DNA of 5,850 bases, from assembly GCA_035649235.1 (NCBI GenBank), contig DASRJX010000162.1:1-5850 (forward strand), written 5' to 3'. Under the pieces are notes generated by a model that was given only the letters and a program-made list of their open reading frames with translations, searched no databases and was not told the DNA's origin. Position 1 is the stretch's first letter. The number at the start of each line of letters is the position of its first letter. Positions 1 to 5,850 of the stretch are shown here, one piece after another. A program made the translations under genes and the position numbers. The stretch comes from DASRJX01 sp035649235. Its GTDB lineage: Bacteria; Acidobacteriota; Polarisedimenticolia; Gp22-AA2.

Positions 1-170
1 TCGAGACCGACGGCGACCGGATCCGCCTCAGCCGCAAGGCGGTGCTGCGCGATCAGAGGATCGAGCGCGGCGAGGAGCTTCCTGAGGCCGAGTCGGCGCG
101 CCCGTCCGCACCGCCGCCGCGCCGCCCGTTCGGAGGAGGCCGGCGGCACCAGTCGTCGCGGCATCGCTAG
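1..170 (+). CDS. pnp: C-terminal end of an S1-domain RNA-binding protein, probably polynucleotide phosphorylase (partial, 5' end missing)
   Basis: The reading frame is open from the left edge (first whole codon at 3-5) to a TAG at 168-170, giving 55 visible residues. The first part reads ETDGDRIRLSRKAVL. This resembles the last strands of an S1 RNA-binding domain, and the I-x-LSRKA signature is typical of the S1 domain at the C-terminus of polynucleotide phosphorylase, the 3'-5' phosphorolytic exoribonuclease of mRNA decay. About 40 residues follow. They are acidic at first, then Pro/Arg/Gly-rich and strongly basic (ending SSRHR), a disordered tail of the kind often found after S1 domains. 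The catalytic RNase PH and KH domains would lie upstream, outside the window. Other S1 proteins (ribosomal protein S1, RNase E/G) remain possible because only this fragment is visible. The next gene starts 38 nt downstream on the same strand, with no evident terminator between. Confidence 0.6.
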   Translation, partial: ETDGDRIRLSRKAVLRDQRIERGEELPEAESARPSAPPPRRPFGGGRRHQSSRHR

Positions 171-198
171 AGGCGGTCGAGGAGAGGCAGCCCGCATC

Positions 199-204
199 GG
201 AGGG
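199..204 (+). promoter_or_regulatory. Ribosome binding site deciding the GTG start of the MshEN gene
   Basis: GGAGGG lies about 4-5 nt upstream of the GTG at 209-211. No other ATG, GTG or TTG occurs in frame between the previous gene's stop and this point, so this site and the GTG define the start. An out-of-frame ATG-TGA pair (207-212) overlaps the GTG. Confidence 0.6.
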
Positions 205-208
205 TCAT

Positions 209-1504
209 GTGAGGCTCGGCGCCTGGCTGTTGAGCAAGGGGAAGATCACCGAGGAGCAGCTCGACAAGGCCCTGCAGCATCAGACCTTCTTCGGCGGCCG
301 GCTCGGAAGCAGCCTCATCAAGCTCGGCTACATCGACGAGGACGTCCTGGGGGCCTTCCTCTCCGACGTCTGCGGCGCGCCCTACGCCCCGCCATCCCTC
401 CTCGAGCGCATCCCTCGCGAGGTGATCGCCCTGGTGCCGGCGCGGCTCGCCGCCCAGTACCGCGCCGTCCCCATCGCCATCGAAGGGCGCCGCCTGCGGC
501 TCGCGATGCGCGATCCCAAGGATCTGATCGCGCTCGACGAAATCGCCTTCCTGACCGGCCTGTCGATCGAGCCCTACGTCGCCACCGAGTTCCGGATCCA
601 GCGGGCGCTGCAGCGCTATTACGAAATGCCGAGCGCCGCGCGGAGCACCGTTCCGTTGGCACCGGGCGGCCCGTCCCCGGCGCTGCCCCGACCCGCCCCG
701 AGCCGGCCTCCCCGAGCGGCCGAGCCGGGCCCGACTCCGGGGAGCGAGATGGGGTTCGATGGCTACCCGCTCGACGCCGACCCGGATCACATCGACAGCC
801 CGTTCCTGCGCCGGGGTGGAACGCCGCCCCCGGCGGGCGCTGCGAGTGACCCGCCTCCGCCTACGTCCCTGGAAAAATGGCGTATGGCGCAGGAGGAGAT
901 GCCGGAGGAGATTCCCGAACCGGGGCGAAAGGAGGCCGCATCCGCAAGCGCCAATGCGAGCGCACGCGCGACGGCCACGGCCGCGGCGGCGCTGCCCGAG
1001 CGCCGGGAACCGTCCCCCACTCTCGAGGAGGTGGGGGCGCGGCTCCGGGCGGCGGAGTCGCGGGACGAGGTGTTCGAGGCGGTCCTCGATTTCACCTCCG
1101 CCCGCTTCCGCCGCTGCGCGCTGTTCATCGCGCAGCCGGAGCGCATCCTCGGGTGGAGCGGCCGGGGCCCGGGCATCAATCCGGTCCGGGTCCGCCAGGT
1201 GGCCGTTCCCCTCGACCGCTCCTCGCTGTTCGGCTTCCTCCGCCACGGCGTGGAGTCCTACCTCGGACCCGTGCCCGACCTGCCCGCCAACACCCGGTTC
1301 TTCTTCGATCTCGGCTGCACGGCTCCGGCGCGTGCCTTCCTGGCGCCGGTGATGATCAAGGGGCGGCCGACGCTGGTCGTCTACGCCGACAACGAGGCCG
1401 AGACCGAATGGAATCCCGATCTGCCGGCCTTCCGGCGCCTGCTCGCCAAGGCCGCGCTGGCGCTCGAGATCCTGATCCTGAAGAACAAGATCGCTACTCT
1501 GTGA
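209..1504 (+). CDS. Stand-alone MshEN (GspE/PilB N-terminal) domain protein with GAF-like C-terminal domain; putative c-di-GMP receptor
   Basis: This 431-residue protein starts at GTG 209, the only in-frame start, with GGAGGG just upstream. Residues 2-140 form an MshEN/T2SSE_N domain. The duplicated c-di-GMP-binding motif is visible. Copy one spans R2 to Q25 with RLG, a leucine and a glycine at the expected spacing and a final Gln. Copy two starts at RLG 31-33, after a 5-residue TFFGG spacer, but ends in Val54 instead of Gln. In the family this domain binds cyclic di-GMP and normally sits in front of a secretion or pilus ATPase. No Walker A or B motif is present here. Residues 140-270 are a Pro/Ala-rich, probably disordered linker. 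Residues 271-431 look like a GAF-type sensor fold: a leading helix, a strand (RCALFIAQ), a late strand pair (FLAPVMIKGRPTLVVYAD) and a final amphipathic helix. The GAF assignment rests on pattern only. It is probably a cytoplasmic signalling or polarity protein. The next gene overlaps it by 4 bp. Confidence 0.85.
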   Translation: MRLGAWLLSKGKITEEQLDKALQHQTFFGGRLGSSLIKLGYIDEDVLGAFLSDVCGAPYAPPSLLERIPREVIALVPARLAAQYRAVPIAIEGRRLRLAMRDPKDLIALDEIAFLTGLSIEPYVATEFRIQRALQRYYEMPSAARSTVPLAPGGPSPALPRPAPSRPPRAAEPGPTPGSEMGFDGYPLDADPDHIDSPFLRRGGTPPPAGAASDPPPPTSLEKWRMAQEEMPEEIPEPGRKEAASASANASARATATAAAALPERREPSPTLEEVGARLRAAESRDEVFEAVLDFTSARFRRCALFIAQPERILGWSGRGPGINPVRVRQVAVPLDRSSLFGFLRHGVESYLGPVPDLPANTRFFFDLGCTAPARAFLAPVMIKGRPTLVVYADNEAETEWNPDLPAFRRLLAKAALALEILILKNKIATL

Positions 1505-2073
1505 CCCCGTTGCCGCCCCTCGCCCCGCTCTCCGAGGAGGAGGGGCGCGCGCTCCTCTCCCTGGCCCGGCAGGCGGTCTGCGCCGCAGCAGCCCGCACTC
1601 CCCTCCCCGACCCCGGGCCGGAGCCGGATCGGCTGCAGAGGGCGCAGGGGGCGTTCGTGACGCTGCGTCAGGGCCACCAGCTGCGCGGCTGCATCGGCGT
1701 CGTCGTCTCGCGAAAGTCCCTCGCCGCGACGGTGGTGCGGTGCGCCGCGGCGGCGGCCAGCGAGGATCCCCGGTTCGCGCCCGTGACCCAGGAGGAGGTG
1801 AGCGGTCTGGAGGTGGAGATCTCGGTGCTGGAGACGCCCCGGGAGGTGCGCGATCTCGACGCGATCGAGGTGGGGCGCCACGGCCTGCTGATCACCCTCG
1901 GAAGCCGCCAGGGGCTCCTCCTCCCTCAGGTCGCCGTCGAGCGGGGGTGGGATCGGACGACGTTCCTCAGGGAGACCTGCCGCAAGGCCGATCTCGATCC
2001 CGACGCCTGGCGCGACGGGGCCCGGATCGAGGTGTTTGGCGCCCAGGTCATCCCGGCGCCGGGCACCGACTAG
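1501..2073 (+). CDS. amrA: AMMECR1-domain protein (AmmeMemoRadiSam system protein A type)
   Basis: A 190-residue protein starting at GTG 1501, whose first bases overlap the preceding stop codon (GTGA), so translational coupling is likely; no strong ribosome binding site is visible. It matches the AMMECR1 family along its whole length. The hallmark LRGCIG lies at residues 61-66, preceded by GAFVTL, then DPRF (89-92), an IEISVLETP-like strand (VEISVLETP, 95-103 region), the glycine-rich turn before GLLLPQV (138-144) and a late FLRETCRKADL helix. The length is usual for bacterial and archaeal members. The family is conserved from archaea to human and is often encoded with a Memo homologue and a radical SAM enzyme; its biochemical function is not established. 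Neither partner is in this window. Cys64 in the signature and Cys150 are conserved-looking. A cytoplasmic location is expected, as there is no signal peptide. The family assignment is secure; the gene symbol is only by family convention. Confidence 0.9.
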   Translation: MTPLPPLAPLSEEEGRALLSLARQAVCAAAARTPLPDPGPEPDRLQRAQGAFVTLRQGHQLRGCIGVVVSRKSLAATVVRCAAAAASEDPRFAPVTQEEVSGLEVEISVLETPREVRDLDAIEVGRHGLLITLGSRQGLLLPQVAVERGWDRTTFLRETCRKADLDPDAWRDGARIEVFGAQVIPAPGTD

Positions 2074-2084
2074 TCTCCTAGTCG
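2067..2084. terminator. Inverted repeat joining the two convergent stop codons; possible weak bidirectional terminator
   Basis: CGACTAG and CTAGTCG form a perfect 7-bp stem around a TCTC loop. The stem includes the TAG stop of the AMMECR1 gene (2071-2073) and the TAG stop of the LysM gene (2078-2080), both preceded by a GAC Asp codon. There is no U-tract on either side, so it is not a classical intrinsic terminator. The symmetry may simply follow from both genes ending in Asp-TAG. It is nonetheless the only terminator-like structure between these convergent genes. Confidence 0.3.
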
Positions 2085-3424
2085 ACCTCCACCATCGTGC
2101 CGACGTGCACCTCGGTGATGGAGCTGATCACCTTGGCCGTGGCGGTGTGGTTGGCCGTGCTCAGCACGACCAGCTGGCCGACCGGCTTGGCCGGGAACTC
2201 GTCGCGTTCGTAGTCGTAGTGCAGGTCCGTCCTGGAGAACACCTCGCTGTTGAACGTGAAGTGGTAGTCGGCCTGGTAGGGCCGCCTTCCCGGGCGCATC
2301 AGCTCGAATGCGGTCAGGAAGTCTCCGGGATTGATGCCGTCCTCGCTTCCCAGGTCGATCGAGACCAGGTCGCCCGTCGCCGCCCGCACCACCGTGTCGG
2401 AGGTGTGGATGATGTAGCCCACCGGCTTGCCGTTGCGCTCCATGCGCAGCCGATCGAAGGCCGGCACGGGCCGTTGCGGCACCGGCTGGTGCTCGATCGC
2501 GACCAGCTCGTCGCCGACCCGGATCTCGTCGCAGGCGAAGGTGACGACGGCGATGGCCGTGTCGGCCAGCACCTTGAGGACCCGGGCCTCGCCGAGCCGC
2601 TTGATGTAGTACCCCTGCGAGCGCTCGGACACCGGATGGAGCACCTTGCCCTCGCGCTCCACGATGTTGAACTCGGAACCGGGCTGGAGGCGCGACTCGT
2701 CCGCGCCGCGGTTCAGGTAGAACAGGGTTCCGGTGGTGATCCCATCGAACGCCGGCTCCTCGTTCTCCGCGATGAAGAGGTCGCTGCGCTTGCCGTTCTC
2801 GACGATGTAACCGCCGCAGCGGATGTCGGTCTCGTCGACCAGATGGCCCGGCTGCTCGTTGTAGGACTTGTCCCGCGACGAGCCGGAGTCCTGAGGCGCC
2901 GGAGCGGACGTGGACTCCGCCGCCAGCGGCTGCTGGGCCTGATCGTCCGGGCCCGGCATCGGCTCCAGACTGGTCGGCGGCGCGCCCTCCTGCCCCTGCG
3001 GGACGACGCCGGCGTCGGTCACGACCACCGGACGGGGCGGAAGGAGCAGCGGATCGCCGGGGTAGATCCAGTGCGAGTCCAGGATGTACCGGTTGGCGTC
3101 CCACAGCTGCGGCCAGAGATACGGGTTGTTGTAGGTCAGATCGGCCATGCCCCAGAGCGTGTCGCCGGGCACGATGACGTGCAGGGTCGCGTCGGACGGA
3201 AAGGACTCCGGGTCGGGCGGATCGTAGGGCGTCCAGTGGTCGCCCACCTTCTTGAGGTTGCGCGGCGGGGACGTCGGCGTATAGGGGGGCACCCGCTGCG
3301 CGCTCGCTCCTTCGGGCTTCCGATCAGCTTCCTGCCCGACCGTCGGCCCGGAACCGAGCAGGCTCCATACGAGGACCAGCGCGGCAGCGGTCGCCAGGAA
3401 CAGCTTTCTGGAGGTCGGCATCAT
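2078..3424 (-). CDS. Secreted LysM-domain protein with duplicated beta-rich C-terminal module
   Basis: This 448-residue protein starts at ATG 3424-3422; a second ATG follows directly and could be used instead. The start is chosen because AAGGAG lies 5-8 nt upstream and because it begins a signal peptide: SRK, then a hydrophobic stretch to about residue 28, with likely cleavage near residue 30 and no lipobox cysteine. Residues 82-130 are a LysM domain (VIVPGDTLWGMAD, then NNPYLWPQLWDANR and IYPGDPLLLP), which in this family binds peptidoglycan glycan chains. A Pro/Gln/Ser-rich linker spans 131-195. The rest is beta-rich and appears to be two related modules, at about 203-311 and 326-448. Each has GYI[VI], a glycine-spaced strand ending in a G-x-x-F-like segment, then a strand rich in Val/Ala ending E-[IV]-x-VG. 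The only cysteines are C203 and C298, both in module one, and could form a disulfide. The second half of each module loosely recalls the FlgT C-terminal fold. Likely periplasmic or cell-wall associated; specific role unknown. Confidence 0.87.
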   Translation of the reverse strand: MMPTSRKLFLATAAALVLVWSLLGSGPTVGQEADRKPEGASAQRVPPYTPTSPPRNLKKVGDHWTPYDPPDPESFPSDATLHVIVPGDTLWGMADLTYNNPYLWPQLWDANRYILDSHWIYPGDPLLLPPRPVVVTDAGVVPQGQEGAPPTSLEPMPGPDDQAQQPLAAESTSAPAPQDSGSSRDKSYNEQPGHLVDETDIRCGGYIVENGKRSDLFIAENEEPAFDGITTGTLFYLNRGADESRLQPGSEFNIVEREGKVLHPVSERSQGYYIKRLGEARVLKVLADTAIAVVTFACDEIRVGDELVAIEHQPVPQRPVPAFDRLRMERNGKPVGYIIHTSDTVVRAATGDLVSIDLGSEDGINPGDFLTAFELMRPGRRPYQADYHFTFNSEVFSRTDLHYDYERDEFPAKPVGQLVVLSTANHTATAKVISSITEVHVGTMVEVD

Positions 3425-3429
3425 CGTCT

Positions 3430-3435
3430 CTCCTT
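3430..3435 (-). promoter_or_regulatory. Ribosome binding site of the LysM gene
   Basis: AAGGAG on the minus strand lies 5 nt before the first ATG (3424-3422) and 8 nt before the second (3421-3419). It supports this start over the in-frame open region that continues upstream to 3805 and overlaps the neighbouring gene. Confidence 0.75.
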
Positions 3436-3442
3436 GCGGTCG

Positions 3443-3460
3443 GCCGCGCCCGCGCGCGGC
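3443..3460 (-). promoter_or_regulatory. GC-only hairpin in the LysM gene leader
   Basis: GCCGCGC and GCGCGGC make a perfect 7-bp stem with a 4-nt loop, located between the predicted promoter and the ribosome binding site, about 7 nt upstream of the latter. It could shape the leader or affect translation initiation. In sequence this GC-rich, short repeats of this kind also arise by chance, so the call is tentative. Confidence 0.25.
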
Positions 3461-3479
3461 GGAGCCGGGCACGGTTCCA

Positions 3480-3507
3480 AAAATAGGTGTCTCGTCGCCG
3501 AAGTCAA
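3480..3507 (-). promoter_or_regulatory. Sigma70-like promoter for the LysM gene
   Basis: On the minus strand a TTGACT box (3507-3502; five of six match to TTGACA) is followed, after a 16-nt spacer, by TATTTT (3485-3480; four of six match to TATAAT). The AT-rich -10 box stands out in very GC-rich surroundings. Transcription would start near 3473, giving a leader of about 50 nt before the ATG. The position, strand and spacing all suit the LysM gene, which suggests it is transcribed independently of the gene upstream. Confidence 0.55.
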
Positions 3508-3584
3508 GGCAGCGCAACGCGGGCAGCAGGCGCATTACGGATCCGCAATCGGAGCGCGCCGACTGGTGCTTTGAGGAATCCGGG
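3508..3584. other. Short intergenic stretch between the TPR membrane protein and the LysM promoter
   Basis: These 77 nt follow the TAG of the membrane protein gene and precede the LysM promoter. They contain a small palindrome (CGGATCCG at 3538-3545 region) and a short TCCG/CGGA stem-loop, but no U-tract. I see no convincing terminator, RNA gene or small ORF in it. Confidence 0.4.
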
Positions 3585-5850
3585 CTAGGAACCGGGCAGG
3601 AGATCGCGCAGCGCGGGGTCGGAGGCCAGGGTCTCGCGGCTGACACCCAGCCGCAGGGCCTCGGCCGCGGCCCGCCCGGCCTCGGCGCGCCGGCCGGCGC
3701 CTGCCAGGAGGCGTGCCAGCTCGACGTACGCCAGGGCGCAGGGGGTCTCTCCTGTCCCCGCGGCCAGCAGCATCTCTTCGGCGGCCCCAGGTTCACCCGC
3801 GGCACCGCGGGCTCGCGCCGCGGCCACGCGGGTCAAGCAGCCCTCGGGGTCGAGGGCGAGCGCCTGGTCGCTCTCGGCCCGGGCCTGCTGCGGGAGCCCG
3901 TGGTCGATCAGAAGCAGGGCCAGCTCCGCCCGCCATGAAGCCCGTCCCGGCTCCAGCCGGATTGCCTCGCGATAGTCGGCGATCGCCTGGTCGAGACGCC
4001 CGCGGCGCGCCAGGAGCGCTCCGCGGGCCTGGCGCGCCGCGGCCGGAAGGAACGATCCTCCGCTCTCCAGGCGATCGAGATCCCGGAGAGCGCCCTCCTC
4101 GTCGCCAGCGCGCAGCCGCAGCAGGGCCAGAGCCGCGCCGGCCTCTGACAGATCGGCATCGAGGCTGAGCGCCGCCTCGAACGAGCGGACCGCCTCCTCC
4201 CGGCGCCCCAGCTGCGCCAGCACCAGCCCCAGGTCGTACTGCAGATGGGCGCTCCAGGGCGCCCGCCGGACGGCGTCCCGCAGCAACGGCTCCGCCTGGG
4301 CCGGGCGGCCGACCAGGGCGAGGAAGAGCGCCGCGCCGACCTCGGCCGCCGGCACCTCGACCCGCGGGCAGACGCGTCGAAGCCAGCCCGGAAGCGGATC
4401 GTCGGCCTGCACCCGGACCTCGGCTCTTCCGGCCTCTTCGAGGAGCCTCGGCACCGTGTCGGGCTCGTCGAGCGGCGAGCTGCCCGGGACGTCGGATGGG
4501 CCGCCGGCCTCGACCCGCGTAAACACCGCCGCCGCCAGATCGAGGAACGCCAGCCGCCACCCCTGGCTGCCCGCGAGGTGAAGCAGCAGCGGGCCCGCCT
4601 CCAGGGCGTTCCGGTGCGACCAGACGACCGTGTGAATGCCGTAGCGCTCCGCCAGCCGGTCGAACTGCCGCGGGTCCTGCTGTGCTGTGAGATACGCCGC
4701 GAACAGGGACGCGTCGTGCACCTCGAGGCGGCCGTCGATGAACAGGCGGCGCGCCGGATAGAGACGCCAGGCGAGGTAGCCGCCCATGGTGAGGTCGTTG
4801 AAGATCTCCCCGCGCGGGTTCTCCCGCAGGACGAAATCGGCGGCGCCCTCCGGGTAGAAACCGGGTGCGATCCCGAGCCCGAAAAAACGCTGCGTCCCAT
4901 CCCGGGCGTAGAAGCGGTTGGAGACGACGTCGGCGATGAGCACGAGACTGACGATGCACACCAGGCCCGCCAGGAGAGGCCCTGCGTCCGCAAGAAGGCG
5001 GCCGGTCGACGGACGCCGCCGGAAGATGGCTTCCCGCAGCCGGTCCCAGGCGGCCGCGACGGCCGGGGCGCCGGCCGCCAGAGCGACGAGGGCGAACAGT
5101 GCGATGTTGCGTCGGGCCTGAAGGGCGAGCGCCAGGAACGCCGCCAGCAGCACGAGGTCGGACGACCGGCAGGATCGCCATGCGAGGGTGGCCCCCGCGA
5201 CCACGATTGCGACCAGGAGGCCGAAGGCTGCCACCGACGCCGTCCGACCGAAGCCGCTGAACGGGGCCTGGAACTCGGCGATGCTCCGTCCGACGACGTT
5301 GTCGCCCGCGATCCGCTCCAGCAGCAGGGTGCGGGGCAGCGCCCACCCGGAGAGGCCGTACGGGGTCAGAAGCGTCGCCAGGGCGGAGACGCCGGTGATG
5401 ACGAGGAGCCGGCCCGTCGCCCGCGCGCTTGCGGCCGGTCCCTGACCTCGCCACCGGGCCAGGGCGACATCGCACGCATCCCCGAACAGCACCAGCAACA
5501 GGGCACCGAGGCCCGCGGCGAACAGCGCGTGCACATTCGCCCAGAGCGCGAAGAGCGGAGGCAGGAAGAGAAGGGCGCGCGGCGCAGCATCGCGCCGGGA
5601 CAGGATCAGGAGCAGGAGGCCCAGGAGGAGGAAGGAGGCCGCCTCCGGCCTGAGGGTGAACCGCTCCTGGGCGGCCACGATTCCCAGGAGGAGCAGCGCC
5701 GGCGCCGCCGCGGAGGAGCGCCTCCCGAGGGCAGCCAGGAGGGCGCAGCCGAAGCCGCACGTGATCAGAGTCACCTTGAGCCCATCGAGGGCCCACCAGC
5801 CCGCCACCCGCCGGGACCACTCGATGGAGGCCTGGAAGAGCCAGTGCAGG
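3585..5850 (-). CDS. Large polytopic membrane protein with C-terminal TPR repeats (partial, N-terminus beyond the window)
   Basis: The frame is open from the right edge (first whole codon 5849-5847, reading LHWLFQASIEW) to TAG at 3587-3585, giving 754 visible residues. The GTG at 5807 is not taken as the start because the upstream codons already read like this family's conserved H-x-WL[FY]Q segment; roughly the first several tens of residues are missing. Residues 20-310 contain about nine or ten hydrophobic helices, with an RPE motif at 67-69 and LPPLFALWANVH at 96-107, as in large GT-C-like membrane proteins of GC-rich bacteria. A soluble region follows, with GEIFNDLTMGGYLAWRLYP (347-365) then RRLFIDGR (367-374), a hallmark block of the same family. 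From about 515 to the end are TPR-like helix pairs, clearest at about 532-565, 604-635, 637-669 and 704-736. A glycosyl or lipid-linked sugar transfer role is possible but the catalytic N-terminal loop is not visible. Any specific function is unassigned. Confidence 0.82.
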   Translation of the reverse strand, partial: LHWLFQASIEWSRRVAGWWALDGLKVTLITCGFGCALLAALGRRSSAAAPALLLLGIVAAQERFTLRPEAASFLLLGLLLLILSRRDAAPRALLFLPPLFALWANVHALFAAGLGALLLVLFGDACDVALARWRGQGPAASARATGRLLVITGVSALATLLTPYGLSGWALPRTLLLERIAGDNVVGRSIAEFQAPFSGFGRTASVAAFGLLVAIVVAGATLAWRSCRSSDLVLLAAFLALALQARRNIALFALVALAAGAPAVAAAWDRLREAIFRRRPSTGRLLADAGPLLAGLVCIVSLVLIADVVSNRFYARDGTQRFFGLGIAPGFYPEGAADFVLRENPRGEIFNDLTMGGYLAWRLYPARRLFIDGRLEVHDASLFAAYLTAQQDPRQFDRLAERYGIHTVVWSHRNALEAGPLLLHLAGSQGWRLAFLDLAAAVFTRVEAGGPSDVPGSSPLDEPDTVPRLLEEAGRAEVRVQADDPLPGWLRRVCPRVEVPAAEVGAALFLALVGRPAQAEPLLRDAVRRAPWSAHLQYDLGLVLAQLGRREEAVRSFEAALSLDADLSEAGAALALLRLRAGDEEGALRDLDRLESGGSFLPAAARQARGALLARRGRLDQAIADYREAIRLEPGRASWRAELALLLIDHGLPQQARAESDQALALDPEGCLTRVAAARARGAAGEPGAAEEMLLAAGTGETPCALAYVELARLLAGAGRRAEAGRAAAEALRLGVSRETLASDPALRDLLPGS

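Noticed and set aside
930..1005. Possible tandem repeat in the Ala-rich part of the linker
   Set aside because: The bases are GC-rich alanine, serine and threonine codons without a regular repeated unit; it is low complexity only.
167..1246. A 359-codon minus-strand frame antisense to the MshEN gene
   Set aside because: Arg-rich low-complexity translation with no domain; the opposite frame has a clear MshEN motif and a ribosome binding site.
877..1500. In-frame extension of the AMMECR1 protein upstream of the GTG at 1501
   Set aside because: It overlaps the MshEN gene in another frame, reads as Gly/Arg/Pro low-complexity sequence, and the family begins close to the chosen start.
2036..3574. 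A 512-codon open frame on the + strand antisense to the LysM gene
   Set aside because: Its translation is Arg/Gly/Val/His-rich with no recognisable domain, it lies almost wholly opposite a well-supported LysM gene, and long antisense frames are expected at this GC content.
3425..3805. In-frame N-terminal extension of the LysM protein by 127 residues
   Set aside because: It would overlap the end of the neighbouring gene, cross the promoter and ribosome binding site, and bury the signal peptide inside the protein.
3793..5820. A 675-codon minus-strand frame inside the membrane protein gene
   Set aside because: It reads as Pro/Arg/Gly-rich shadow translation; the overlapping frame shows membrane helices, conserved blocks and TPRs.

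Overview
The window is very GC-rich, bacterial and densely coding. It looks like ordinary chromosomal housekeeping and envelope sequence rather than a mobile or accessory island. The long GC-rich genes, GTG starts, a stand-alone MshEN-type protein and LysM and TPR envelope proteins fit a high-GC, Gram-negative-type lineage such as Acidobacteriota, a deltaproteobacterial or myxococcal relative, or a related candidate phylum. This placement is inference and no marker gene fixes it. No tRNA, rRNA, transposon, CRISPR array or phage gene was seen.

Left block, + strand, 1-2073. The end of a gene with an S1-type RNA-binding C-terminus (probably polynucleotide phosphorylase) stops at 170. After 38 nt comes a 431-residue protein with an N-terminal MshEN domain, the c-di-GMP-binding module otherwise found on type II secretion and type IV pilus ATPases. 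It has no ATPase, but a long Pro/Ala-rich linker and a C-terminal GAF-like domain. An AMMECR1-family protein follows with a 4-bp GTGA start/stop overlap, so the last two genes are probably co-transcribed and translationally coupled.

Right block, - strand, 2078-5850. A secreted 448-residue LysM protein converges on the AMMECR1 gene with only 4 nt between the stop codons. It has its own recognisable sigma70-like promoter, a good ribosome binding site and a short GC-rich hairpin in the leader. Upstream of it on the same strand, after a 160-nt gap, is the C-terminal 754 residues of a large polytopic membrane protein with a TPR tail, whose start lies beyond the right edge.

Functionally, the left block combines a likely RNA-decay enzyme, a putative second-messenger receptor and a conserved protein of unknown function. 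The right block holds two envelope proteins. The points most worth following are the truncated-architecture MshEN receptor coupled to AMMECR1, and the tandemly duplicated C-terminal module of the LysM protein. I did not find convincing evidence of an entirely new system.
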